From assembly GCA_019915135.1 (NCBI GenBank), contig JAHLMK010000001.1:1798001-1862000 (forward strand): a DNA stretch of 64,000 nucleotides, given 5' to 3'. Position 1 is the stretch's first letter. Each line of letters begins with the position of its first letter. Under the pieces are notes generated by a model. The model worked only from the letters and a program-made list of their open reading frames with translations, had not been told where the DNA came from and made no database searches. Shown here one piece after another: positions 1 to 9,728 of this stretch. The stretch comes from Strobilurus pachycystidiatus. Lineage: Eukaryota; Basidiomycota; Agaricomycetes; Agaricales; Physalacriaceae. Both the position numbers and the translations under genes were made by a program.

Positions 1-24
1 CCCGAGGAAGATGATGATCTGTAA
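1..24 (+). CDS. C-terminal end of an unknown gene (partial)
   Basis: The first 24 bases read on the plus strand as an acidic tail, Pro-Glu-Glu-Asp-Asp-Asp-Leu, followed by a TAA stop. Acidic C-terminal tails are common in eukaryotic proteins, and an AT-richer stretch that could be 3' untranslated sequence follows. The rest of the gene lies outside the window, so neither the protein nor the frame can be confirmed. Confidence 0.35.
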   Translation, partial: PEEDDDL

Positions 25-572
25 ATTACACTGCCAACCCCCATTCCACGATTTTCTCTCGCTATATCAATCACGCTCTCCCAATATAACAACGCATACT
101 ACTTAGTCTCATAGACCGTTCTGTTGTATAGTGTCGCGTGCTATTACACTGTTAGGTTTGTTTTATACAAAGGAACACTGTTAATTGGGTGACTTCGGGC
201 GAGCGCGAACAGTTTTCATACTATGTACAGCTAACTTCTCATTTTACCAGGTTTAGCTGAGAACATCAATCCGAATCCCACGAGCAAGGTGCACAAGTAC
301 AGTCAGTGTTGGTTATGCATACACGAGCGCTGAAAGTCCGATGCGTGCCTCTTGACTCCCATTCAGATGGCGAATTTTCAGGGAGAATTGATGACATTAG
401 ATCCAGAAAACTTTATCTCAAAACGTGCATCTCTGAAATCACACCAACAAAACCCTGACTGGGACGGCCGTCGATGATTTTGATGTGTGTGGATAATACA
501 AGCGGAGCCTGCAGCATGTGTGATGGTAGTGGCATACGAAGGACATAGGCAACATATAACCTAAACGACGAT
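25..572. other. Intergenic stretch between two gene 3' ends
   Basis: This stretch lies between the stop of the partial left-edge gene and the stop of the ribosomal protein L26 gene read on the other strand. It should hold both 3' untranslated regions. I see no repeat, RNA gene or supported coding region in it. Confidence 0.5.
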
Positions 573-1275
573 TTACTGCACCAGTGATCAGATGGATAGA
601 AAGAGCCACGAGTGTTTCGACGTACCTCGGCCATCTCAACATCTGTCGAGGTGGACTTCTTCCTGTCCTTACGGTCGAGGATGGCCCGCCTGGAAATCTA
701 TCAGCGACCAATTGACGAAAGCAGAGGGGCAAGCGCACCTGTCCTTGTCCATCTTGACGGTGGTGATCACAACGTTGCTGGGGTGGATGCCAATGGGAGC
801 CGATGCGCCATTGGACTTGTCCCGCGCCACCCGGTCGACGTGGATAACCCATTTCTTGCGGTAGACCTGGGTCACCTTGCCCTCACGCCCCTTGTACTTT
901 CCGCGCACGATGCGGACCTCGTCGTCCTTGCGAACCGGTAGTGAGCGTGCCTGTGGGACCCGTCAGACGGAAGTTTATCGACCAAGCTGCGAATTCACGT
1001 TGTGCTTGCCGCGGAGCTCTTTTGAAAGCGCAGAGGACATGATCTTGCGGCGGATCGAGGAGGGGGCATCGAAGTGGGCCTTTCTGGCCTTGCGCCGTGA
1101 GGAGGAGACGTCTGTGAAAAAAAGTGCGCATGAGCATTCGTCCAGCCTCATCCAGCGCCAAGTCGGGCCATCCAGCGTTCCCCCGGCCGCAATTCCGCCC
1201 AAAAACCGCCAGGACGCAGCGGGAGCGCAGCCAGAGCGTGTCAGACGAGAGCGACGCACCGGCAGAGTACTTCAT
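573..1275 (-). CDS. RPL26: 60S ribosomal protein L26 (uL24 family)
   Basis: Cytosolic large-subunit ribosomal protein with a KOW motif, which binds 25S rRNA near the exit tunnel. Exons on the minus strand are 1260-1275, 999-1111, 739-950, 626-689 and 573-575, giving 135 residues, the usual size (yeast 127, human 145). The N-terminus starts [16 protein letters not shown], and exon 3 carries the KOW signature [16 protein letters not shown]. The first exon holds only five codons and one base, as in many ribosomal protein genes. The terminal exon consists of the stop codon alone: the fourth exon ends in GAG before gtacgt, and TAA follows the acceptor ctggtgcag. The gene is head-to-head with the FRG1-like gene, 132 bases apart. 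Confidence 0.93.
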
Positions 1276-1407
1276 CGTGGGTCTTGAGGCGGTCGTCGGT
1301 GCTTTGCGTTGGTGGTCTTACAGGTCCGGGCGCAATCCGCTTTCCCCACGGTTCTGATTACCGGGTGGCAGTGCCAAACCCTAACCCGTGGTCTTCCTCA
1401 GTCACTC
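1276..1407. promoter_or_regulatory. Short divergent promoter between RPL26 and the FRG1-like gene
   Basis: The two start codons are only 132 bases apart on opposite strands, so transcription of both genes must begin within or close to this stretch. No clear TATA box is visible. Shared control is an inference from the spacing. Confidence 0.5.
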
Positions 1408-2404
1408 ATGTCAGACAAGGTCCGCTCGACCAAGCTCAGGTTCAAAGGGGAGAAGGTGAAGAAGAAGAGAAAGCGGGATGCCGACGACGAGGGGCGGGCC
1501 GGCGGGAGCAAGCGCAAGGACGACGACAAGGACCCCGACACGTGGGTCTTTCCGGACAACGCCAACGAAATCCGCGGGCCCACCTTCCTGATCCACCCCT
1601 CCGACCCGTCGCCCATCACCCTCAACTTCAACTCGACCACCAACCGCGTCGTCCTGCACGTGCTCGACAAGGACCGCGCCGACGACGCCGCCGAGATATC
1701 CATCCTCGACCGCACCCCCGCCGACGTCGCCCAGGTCTGGGTCACCACGCGCGTCGCCGGCTCGCCCACGGTCAATCTGCGCTCAGGCACCGGCGAGGGC
1801 AAGTTTCTCTCCTGCGACGCCCATGGCCTCGTGTCCTCTGACCGGGATGCCCGCGGGCCGCAGGAGGAGTGGACCCCCGTGGTCATGCCCGACGGCATGG
1901 TCGCCTTCATGAACGTCTATGAGAAGTATCTCGGCGTCGATGAAGTCGCCGGCGGGACCCTCCAGCTTCGCGGCGACAGCGACGAGGTCGGCTTCCGCGA
2001 ACGCTTCTGGGTCAAGATACAGAACAAGTACAAGAAGGAGGCGCACGATGAGGAGAAGAAGAAGGAGGGCATGTCTGCACCGACGAACATTGACGAATCA
2101 AGCACCAAGTAGGTCTTCTTGCTAAAGCTCATGGTCCTATATCTGACAGGCTCACAGCCGAATATACCAAGCTTGGGGAGCGGGTCGCAGTGTCGTTTCG
2201 GACATGGACAAGAAGGAGGTATGTAGCTATCTACTTCACTCCCATATACATCTCATTCGTCGCCAGTTGAAACGGGCCCGAAAGGAAGGCCGTCTGGCAG
2301 AGGCCATGCTTGATCGCCGTGCAAAGTTAAAGAGGTACGTGTGCTTGCTGCCCAATCAAAGCCCGGGTTCTGAGCTCATTTCTATCAGCGATCGCTTCTG
2401 TTGA
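1408..2404 (+). CDS. FRG1-like protein (FSHD region gene 1 family)
   Basis: Predicted nuclear or nucleolar, actin- and RNA-binding protein of the FRG1 family, which is linked to pre-mRNA splicing and rRNA processing in animals. Exons are 1408-2108, 2158-2218, 2267-2334 and 2389-2404, giving 281 residues (human FRG1 258). Evidence: the N-terminal STKLRFKGEKVKKKRKR, equivalent to the lysine-rich localisation signal of FRG1; a central fascin-like beta-trefoil with KFLSCDAHGLVSS and KYLGVDEVAGG repeats; and the C-terminal block LLDRRAKLK-type ending in SDRFC, matching the family end KADRYC. The final exon encodes only the last few residues. A loop near residues 60-90 looks longer than in animal FRG1. 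Confidence 0.85.
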
Positions 2405-2458
2405 TGGTTGTATATTATTTGTACTCAATACGAATTCGTCTTTTGCACTCTCACCTCC

Positions 2459-3683
2459 ATGGCCACCAATCCTGGCTTGCCACTGATTCCGAAACCATCT
2501 AGCTTCAAACCGAATCGCCCTGTCACCTCGAATGCACTCGAAAGAGAGCTACATGTCCGAGATGACTTTGACTTCAACACCTTCAAGGTAGCGTCACAGC
2601 CGGGTCACCTCACCGATTGATCATCTCCCTACCAAAAGATCTATCTTCACGAAGCTTTCTTACTATTCGGTCTTGATCCTTTGGTCACCACTAGGCAGGA
2701 GGCCCCGGAGCAGTGGGAAAAACTAATTCAACAAGTAGGGTTTCGTGACCTCATATGCAAGTCGAGGCTCACGGCAGCATTTCCAGGTATCGCGACAGTT
2801 CCCAGAAATGGAACGTTACGAGTCGTGCTGGCCCGTAGCGATCTATTATGACTCCTGGTCATATTGGTGTACGCATCCGCCGGACGAAGTACCGCAACTC
2901 ATTCAATCCTTTGGACTGGCATTGACTTTATTGCGTAGATCAAGCTTTCTCAGTCGTCGACTGGACTGGCACCATCTACCGACGAACCTCTTAGGTGCGC
3001 AAGCCCGGTCGTGGTATGCTTTGGCCTTACCACCATTCAATGATGGAGACTGAACATCTCAATAGGCGCCTCCTTCGCAAACGTCCGTACAGAGCATGAC
3101 ACCGGACGACTTCGATCCACTTCCCCAGGTTCCCATCAAACCCTCTTCGCGACACGATACCGAGAAAGGGAAAGCAAGAATATCACCGCCAGTGCCGCGC
3201 AAATCTGCAGTCATCCCAAGGACTCAATCCCGAATCACACTACCTCTCTTGAAGTCGCTCTACAAGGCATCATGGACGATAGCCCGTCCGCACGCGGAAG
3301 ACGAAGCTCTTTGCCTACATCCTTCGGGCGACGCTCACGCGAAGGTTGCAGCTCTGATGCAGAAATCGGAAGAGGACTATTGGCAGCTCAAGGTTTTTCA
3401 GTCGCGTATCAACCGCAGAATCGGCCTCATGATCCAAACATTTACAGATATGGCTCAAGTCGATGTTTCAGGCGTTTTTTCGGGTTGCGATTTATACGGT
3501 TTACTGGTGCGAGATCGACGACGTGAAGTGGCGTGCCTTTGTGAACGAGGTGAGTTGCTGTGTGTCTATGGAGTCGCTTGGCCGACTTTTATCCAGGCTT
3601 GTAATAAGGATGAAACTTTGGTCTACTACGAGGAGTTTTGGGCCATTGAGTATTGTGTTCGTCCTTACATGAGGCAACGTTGA
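2459..3683 (+). CDS. Uncharacterised protein, paralogue of the gene at 4012-5252
   Basis: I do not recognise a known domain. Seven exons join in frame: 2459-2587, 2639-2734, 2778-2888, 2939-3013, 3066-3392, 3448-3549 and 3597-3683, giving 308 residues, all at phase 0. The N-terminus (MATNPGLPLIPKPSSF) precedes a helical region, a WPVAIYYDSWSYW segment, a Ser/Pro-rich basic linker and a conserved C-terminal half with ARPHAEDEALC, KVAALMQKSEEDYWQLK, WCEIDDVKWRAFVNE and FWAIEYCVRPY. Every one of these blocks, and most exon borders, recur in the convergent neighbour, which supports the model strongly. No signal peptide or membrane segment is evident. The aromatic-rich blocks suggest a folded intracellular protein; function unknown. 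The 2939-3013 exon end is the least certain border. Confidence 0.8.
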
Positions 3684-4011
3684 GGTTGTTCGCGGGTCAT
3701 TGGGTGTTCTGGCAATGGCCTATGAACTAAACAGTTCCCACTTATGTCCGAGGAACGTATAGAAATTTGCGTGTTTCCAAAGCATTCCACCTGCGCTGGT
3801 GTGAGTCGGAAAGACGGAAAGTAGTCATCTCTGATTTTCAAGTAAGTAGGTAGGTAAATGCTCGCGCCGAAATTACCAAAGATGTTAGTGTCTCGTTGGC
3901 AATGGATGCTACCAAGATGCTACTAGCAGATACAGAGAATGGAGCCTCAATCCTAGTCTCTCGTAGACAGACAACGAACAATGACGAACAAGTAAGTATT
4001 TTATAGTAGCC
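3684..4011. other. Spacer between the two convergent paralogues
   Basis: This is the tail-to-tail gap of the paralogue pair and should hold both 3' untranslated regions. There is no obvious arm-to-arm homology in it, so the inverted duplication does not extend far past the stop codons. Confidence 0.5.
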
Positions 4012-5252
4012 TCAATCCTGCTTCGTGTAAGGACGGATGCAATACTCGATCGCCCAAAAATCCTCGTAATTGTACAGGCTGCTATCCTTGTTACAAGCCT
4101 GTTTGACATGTCTGAATCAGCTTCCCATCAAAGCATTCCGAATGAAACCACTCACAGCATTGACAAACGCACGCCACTTGAGATCATCAACTTCACACCA
4201 GTGAATTGTCTCCACTGCAACGCCAACGTAGTTTTTGAACATATATTTCAGTGACATCTATCATATGGTGAGTATCGTGAATACAACGACGCGCGTATGA
4301 GAGTTTGACCTTTAGATTCCAGTAGTCATCGTCTGATTTCTGCATCAGAGTCGCAACCTTCTTGTATTCGCAGTTAGAGGGCTCGCAGAGTATCTCGTCT
4401 TCGACAGACGGACGTGCGATCTTCCAAGACACCCTTGAGGCCGAGGATTGTAGAAGCGGAAGCGTGAATCGTCCACATGACTGCGGAATCGAATGATACT
4501 CGTAGTTGAGATTTCCTCGACGATGGGCGTACCTTCGCTTTGCGTGTTGCGCTCTTCGCAGATTTTGAGGTAGAGGGCAGGATTCGTTGCTGTCCTGTAG
4601 TCCGTCCGCGCGTCGAGGATTTGGAAACCGAGGCGGACTATAATGCCATAATGAGCTGCAGCCAGTCACTGTATGATTCTGATCGGCATACCGTAACCTT
4701 TGCAGCGACGACAGTGGAGACTTTTCGTTTCGGGAGTTTCGTCTTGATAGGATGTGATGATTGCGACGAGGAGTTCTTCGAGTCCTTGATACAAAGTTAT
4801 TGAGGCACGCAGAGATGCTTTGAACATGGGACTTTACTTGTCCGAGCACGGGTGGTTCATCCATCCAGTAGGCCCAGCAGTCATAATAGCACCCGAGCGG
4901 CCAGTTGTCCTCATATTTCTCGAGCTCTGGGTATTCCTTCAATGCCTGGTTAAACTTTTGGTCAGTCGATTACACGCAGGGTGCGGACGGGTTACCTTGG
5001 CAGTGACTTTCGCCCACCGCTCAGGCGAGGCATCTGGTCTCATCACCCGAGGCTCTAACCCAAATTCACGGGAGGCGTTGCGCACGAAGACCTCATTCAA
5101 AGAGGTAAAGCATGCAAGTGGGTCGTATGAGGATGACTGCCTACCTTGAAGGCCCCGAAATCCTTGGTGATATTGTTTTCACCGATGAGCGCTTCGAGTA
5201 TAGCAAGGTTCCAGGATCTCCTGAAGTTTGGTGGCTTTGGTATCAGAGGCAT
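4012..5252 (-). CDS. Uncharacterised protein, paralogue of the gene at 2459-3683
   Basis: Convergent sister of the preceding gene. Eight minus-strand exons, 5145-5252, 4996-5091, 4838-4945, 4698-4784, 4533-4637, 4310-4480, 4156-4257 and 4012-4098, all phase 0, encode 287 residues. Shared blocks with the sister include MPLIPKPPNF at the start, ENNWP-like EDNWPLGCYYDCWAYW, ARPSVEDEILC, KVATLMQKSDDDYWNLK, WCEVDDLKWRAFVNA and FWAIEYCIRPY at the end. Exons at 4012-4098, 4156-4257 and 4996-5091 have exactly the lengths of their counterparts. The middle differs: a Lys/Ser/Arg-rich linker carried by extra exons replaces the sister's Pro-rich linker. Function unknown; divergence suggests an old duplication. 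Confidence 0.8.
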
Positions 5253-5718
5253 GTTAGAGGAGCGGGTAGCCATGGGTGTAGAAGGTCTAATGATGCTGGG
5301 TATCTTATACAGGTACCACCTTCGTCAGAGAACACGGTGCGCATCATAACTTGAGCTTAAATGGAAATGATGTGCGCCTTCGACCGCATATGAAGTTCAG
5401 GGCTTCGAAAGACAGGCCAGACATCGAGATCACAGAAGGATCTATGCCCTGGGATAAAACGGGCGCAGTGGACGCGTCCAGTGTGCTTATGCCAGAGCGA
5501 CATGAAGGTGGTAGGAAAGAACGATCGAATGATCGATCGGAAACTGCTGAGTATAGATAGATGTTGATGAACCTCGTGGAGGATGGAACGTTGGTCTTCT
5601 AGCCAAAGCTTTTTCAGCCTTCTCCGGCTCAGCTGCGATAAGCTGTGCTCCATTATCCATAGAAGAATGAGTTGAGGTTTTGCAGTAGATGTGAAGCCCT
5701 AAGTGAATGGGTTGCCAA
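5253..5718. other. Intergenic region upstream of the paralogue and of a tRNA-like locus
   Basis: This stretch holds the likely promoter of the minus-strand paralogue. Short open frames are present on both strands but have no splice-consistent extension or similarity I recognise. Nothing else is supported. Confidence 0.4.
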
Positions 5719-5810
5719 GACCCCTTAGCTCAGTGGTAGAGTGTGTGATTCCAGCTTGACCTCGTCGAGACTGTTCCACAAGGCCATCCGTTCAAGTCGG
5801 GTAGGGGTCA
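5719..5810 (+). tRNA. tRNA-like gene with intron, anticodon probably CCA (Trp)
   Basis: The 92 bases fold as a tRNA: acceptor arms GACCCCT and AGGGGTC, a D arm with TAGCTCAGTGGTAGAG (A box), a T arm ATCCG/CGGGT around TTCAAGT (B box) and a five-base variable loop. The anticodon stem TGTG/CACA, with one mismatch at its loop end, brackets TTCCAG, which reads CCA, the Trp anticodon. About 20 bases between G37 and the 3' half of the loop would be the intron, with a CTCG/CGAG hairpin. A TTTT tract five bases downstream could end Pol III transcription. A near-identical copy lies at 24478-24569. A tRNA pseudogene or the head of a SINE are the alternatives. Confidence 0.65.
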
Positions 5811-6243
5811 AGTTTTGGTTTTGCGCGGAAGAACTTAGATAATAGAAAGCTAACTTCTAAGTCTTAAGATTTATTAATAATAAGAAGTAAGTTGTAACTT
5901 CATTGTTCAAGTAAGTTTTCAATCCTCAATCTTGATTCTTGATCCTTGGCTCTTGACTCCAATAATTGAAGCTCTTACTTAGTCTTGACTCTCCAAGGTC
6001 GAAGATATGAGGTCTTGCTTGCAGCTTGAGACTTGAGTACTTGAGTCTTGACTCTCAGAGTCTCAGTACAGTAAACGGTGTACACTAGTCAGTCGAAACT
6101 GGTGACTTCCCTCAGTCAGAAGTCTTCGTCGTTCGAGCTTCGAGCGTCGCGAAGTTCCACTGGGATGAAATCTTCACGACTTGCATCTGAGGAAGGGATT
6201 TCCAGAGTCAATAGAACTCCCATGTATATTCTCGTTGATAGAT
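5811..6243. other. CTTGACTC-rich low-complexity tail after the tRNA-like locus
   Basis: The first 20 or so bases (agttttggttttgcgcgg) match the 3' flank of the other tRNA-like copy. An AT-rich stretch follows, then many variants of the words TTGACTC, CTTGATC and GAGTCTTG, roughly 5925-6115. The NMT stop lies at the right end. I see no coding sequence. Confidence 0.5.
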
Positions 6244-8285
6244 CTACAACATAACGACACCGACTCCCCGCCCAGCTTCTCTATCGGCCGTTGGCGCCAT
6301 GCCCGCCAGCGGAGCGGTCCTCCAGTTGTACAGATAAAAGTTGAGGAATCCGTCGCCAGCCCCAAACTGCATACTATCAGAAAATAGCATACTGAGCAAC
6401 GAGCGAGACTGACCTTGAGATCTTTGAGGAATGAGGCATTGTCCATTAACGTCAGCGCGTTGAACACGTCGAACTTGGCCTTGTTAGCCACGATGAGAGC
6501 ATCACCAAGCAAGTCATTGAGACGTTGCTTATACGCGCCGTTTGACTCGGCACCAGGCTCCAAGGCTGTCGCGCTGGCGTAATAGTACAAGTATGCGGCC
6601 TCGAGGACTGGATACTGGACGCTGCCTATAATAGTCGACGGCAAAGAGTAGAAAGAGAAGAAATCGGTGATTTCATGTGTGTCCGGATCCTTTTGACTTC
6701 CATTAGATCTTGCCAAGAAGAAAGACACCGTGTCCACCAACCTCCACAACATAACACCATGTAACCTGACCCCGTCTTCGGCCGGGGCCACCATCGCCCA
6801 CGGCGTCCTTGCCTTTCCCGCTCAGGAACTGATGCGATATCTCGTCGACATTAAACACGGGCACCATGTCAAAGCGCTGCATGAACTTGCTGAAAAGTTC
6901 TGACACGCCCTTGAGGTCCTTGTCTTCCATCTCCCGTATCGGAAGCTTCGTGCGGTTCTCCAGCCTATTGAGGCGAACCATACGCGCCAAAGTCGTGTGT
7001 CGAGGCACGTACGAGAATCTCACGTCCACAAGTTTCGTAATATTGAGCGGCCGGTGATTATATCTGACGAAGAGTCGGGAAGAGTAAGAAAAGATTAAGG
7101 TGCGACGCACTGGCACGTTGTCACAGGGGTGGGTATAACTACACCAGCGGTGTATATGGCCTGGAAGATACCCGTGAGATGCACACGGCGCGTCACTTCC
7201 TTGATAAGAACGGGCGCCAGACGCTTGGATCGAAGTTTCTTGTGAACGCAGAGATAATTGATTTCGCACATCGTCACGACACTGATACTAGGGTCAGCCG
7301 GCGAATGCGAAGTTTCAGGGTATGTGACCGACTTTTGCCGCACTCGAGTATTCAGAGGAACGCCAGCAATGAACCCGACTAGCTTTTTGTTGGACGAGAC
7401 GCGTACGCCGACGTGCCATTCTTTGTAATACCCTGGTGGCTGTAAAGCCCTACCAAATGATTTATATCAAAGTAACGGTTGTAGACACGAGCGCCTACCA
7501 TTGCAAGAACTCGGCAGAGTATTGGAATCGGAAGGAAGCATCATCGTCTTCGACATAATTCAACGATAGAAGATCGTAGACCTCTTTGGCCTGGACTGTG
7601 CGGTTGGCATCGTGAAGGCGAAGATAGATTCGCGAGAACTCGCCTGATTGGGATCGTTGATGTCGATGGTGGACCATTCAAAGTTCTTGGGGAGTGTGTA
7701 GCCCTCTTGCTGCACTTGCTCACGGGGAACGGACGGCTCAATGAATCCGTCGGGTTCTGCGGACAGGTCCTCGCCTGGGAAGAATGCCGTGAGAAGCAGT
7801 TGTGCATGGGAAAGAAGAGGGCCTGCCTGGTTGTGGTACCGGCTGTGTGTTCCAGAACTATACAGCACACAGTCAGAGCAAGTTGGAGAGACAGTAGTAA
7901 ATGGTCAACACACCTTGTGGCTGCCCATGTCCTTCTTATTGAAGCCTCCGAGACCAGACTTGCCCTTGGCGACATCCATGATCTTCATCTGTTCGAGCAG
8001 TTGCCGCACATTCTCGTGCGTCGCTTCCTGGACTTCAGCGCCTCCTTCTGCCTTGACGACATCGAGTACGCGGTCGACGACGCTGTCCGGTATCTCGGAT
8101 TTCCCAGCCAAAGCATTAAGCACGCGAGCAGCCTTGGATTTCTTTTTCTTCTTCTTCTTCTTGGATGGCGCCGCGGTCGAGGTGGATTCCTGCGGGAGGT
8201 CGTCCTCGTCGTCGCTGCCCGACTCGTTGTCGTGATTCTGGATCTCGTCGACTATCTCCTCGATCTTGGACGACTGAGAGGCCAT
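6244..8285 (-). CDS. NMT1: Glycylpeptide N-tetradecanoyltransferase (N-myristoyltransferase)
   Basis: Transfers myristate from myristoyl-CoA to N-terminal glycines; cytosolic and ribosome-associated, essential in fungi. Nine exons on the minus strand: 7914-8285, 7827-7857, 7644-7774, 7499-7590, 7333-7449, 7111-7287, 6742-7063, 6414-6689 and 6244-6366, giving 546 residues. After an acidic and poly-lysine N-terminus come [19 protein letters not shown], the [13 protein letters not shown] block, [45 protein letters not shown] and the C-terminus ending in VVML, whose terminal carboxylate is catalytic in this family. Two introns (7775-7826 and 7591-7643) use GC rather than GT donors; no GT site restores the frame. 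It shares an 88-base divergent promoter with the AP-1 sigma gene. Confidence 0.93.
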
Positions 8286-8373
8286 CGTGATTCGGCAGTG
8301 TTGGCGGTCAGTATGCAAGAGACACGCGCGTCATACGTCACTGTTCCGATTTAGGACTTGACCGCCGCCCACC
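8286..8373. promoter_or_regulatory. Divergent promoter between NMT1 and APS1
   Basis: The start codons of the two genes are separated by 88 bases on opposite strands. Transcription start regions must be compressed into this stretch or into the first exons. No TATA box is seen. Confidence 0.5.
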
Positions 8374-9198
8374 ATGATCACCTACATCTTGCTCGTTTCC
8401 CGACAAGGTCGGTCAGCGGGCCGCCGTATGTTGCGTCGCGGAAATAACAGCCTCATCTGCCAGGCAAAGTCCGCCTCGCAAAGTGGTTCGCGACACTGCC
8501 TCCGAAGGACAAGGCCAAGATAGTCAAGGACGTGACGCAACTTGTGTTATCCCGCAGGGCCAGAATGTGTAATTTCCTGGAATACAAGGGTAGAATTGTC
8601 AACTGCCCAACTTGTATTCCGCTTGTCTGATAATACACAACAGACAAGAAGGTCGTGTATCGACGATATGCATCTCTCTTCTTCGTCTGCGGCATCGGTG
8701 CAGGCGACAACGAATTGGTGACGCTTGAGATCATTCACCGCTATGTTGAGGTCTTGGATCGCTATTTTGGCAATGTATGTATATTCCCGTCGGCTATCTT
8801 CGCGACGACTGAACTGACATTCCCCGCTCCCTGCCCGCTCATAGGTTTGCGAGTTGGACCTGTACGATGAAACCTCCTATGTCCGCCACTGTATACCCTG
8901 CTGAAACGCGACTGCAGCATATTTAATTTCCAGAAAGCCTATGCAGTGAGTGGGCGGCGCGGCCAATTCAACTCACTCGTACACTAACCCTGCGTTTCGG
9001 CAAGATATTGGATGAGCTCATCATTGCAGGGGAAATGCAAGAGTCGTCCAAGAAATCTGTGCTTCGCATTGTGAGTGGCTCGGCCGAGGCCATATCCCTC
9101 CCGAGCTGAGGTATCATATGTAGGTCAGCCAATCGGACGCTCACGAGGAACAGGAGAGCTCTGAGGACATAGCGCGACTGGGCTCGCGTAACGGATAA
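8374..9198 (+). CDS. APS1: AP-1 complex subunit sigma (clathrin adaptor small chain)
   Basis: Small chain of the AP-1 clathrin adaptor, acting in trans-Golgi to endosome sorting. Seven exons (8374-8407, 8464-8589, 8644-8774, 8845-8861, 8918-8945, 9005-9070, 9124-9198) give 158 residues, the family size. Diagnostic blocks: [86 protein letters not shown]. The [10 protein letters not shown] and [10 protein letters not shown] blocks point to sigma-1 rather than sigma-2. One exon is only 17 bases long. The C-terminal 20 residues are acidic and less conserved. Confidence 0.94.
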
Positions 9199-9728
9199 GG
9201 ATCGGGTTTATCCGAGGGCGAATGAATGCGGGACGCAGTCTGGATGTGGCGTCCGACGTTTCCTGGCCTTGTGATGTACTTAGATGGCTCTGTATCAGAT
9301 GGCAGTGAGATGGCAGCAGTGTTAGCTTGCCATTATCGGAAGTATCTCCGTCCCGCACGCGCTTCCTATCTCTCTCGGCCGAAATTGACGGCTGGGGCTT
9401 GGCTGGGGGGCGGAAATAGCGTTCCACCCCAGCCAATCGGGCTTCCGCAATTGAGCACCTCGGAGTGAGGACGGCGCGGTCGAGGGCAGCACGGCGACGA
9501 GAAGCTGGCGCTGCACTGAGCGGGCATCGCGTACTGTACGTTGATTGGCATCAGCCTAGGCCAGGGCTAGTCTGGTGGTGATTGTAGCCGCCAGCGGAGA
9601 TAGCCGGTGTGTGCCTCGGCGCTATAAACAGCTGTCAACAGCAGTGGCACTATCTCTTAAACGCGGGAAATCAAATCTCTTACTTCAATTCCACCTTCCC
9701 CGTCGTCCTCCCCGCCGTCGAACGCACA
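9199..9728. promoter_or_regulatory. Upstream region of glutamine synthetase
   Basis: The 530 bases before the glutamine synthetase start contain a CCAAT box at 9433-9437, a GATA core at 9599-9602 and a TATAAA at 9623-9628, about 100 bases before the ATG, followed by a pyrimidine-rich stretch typical of fungal initiation. GATA factors control nitrogen genes in fungi, so the GATA core is plausible, but a four-base match alone is weak. I find no gene here. Confidence 0.45.
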
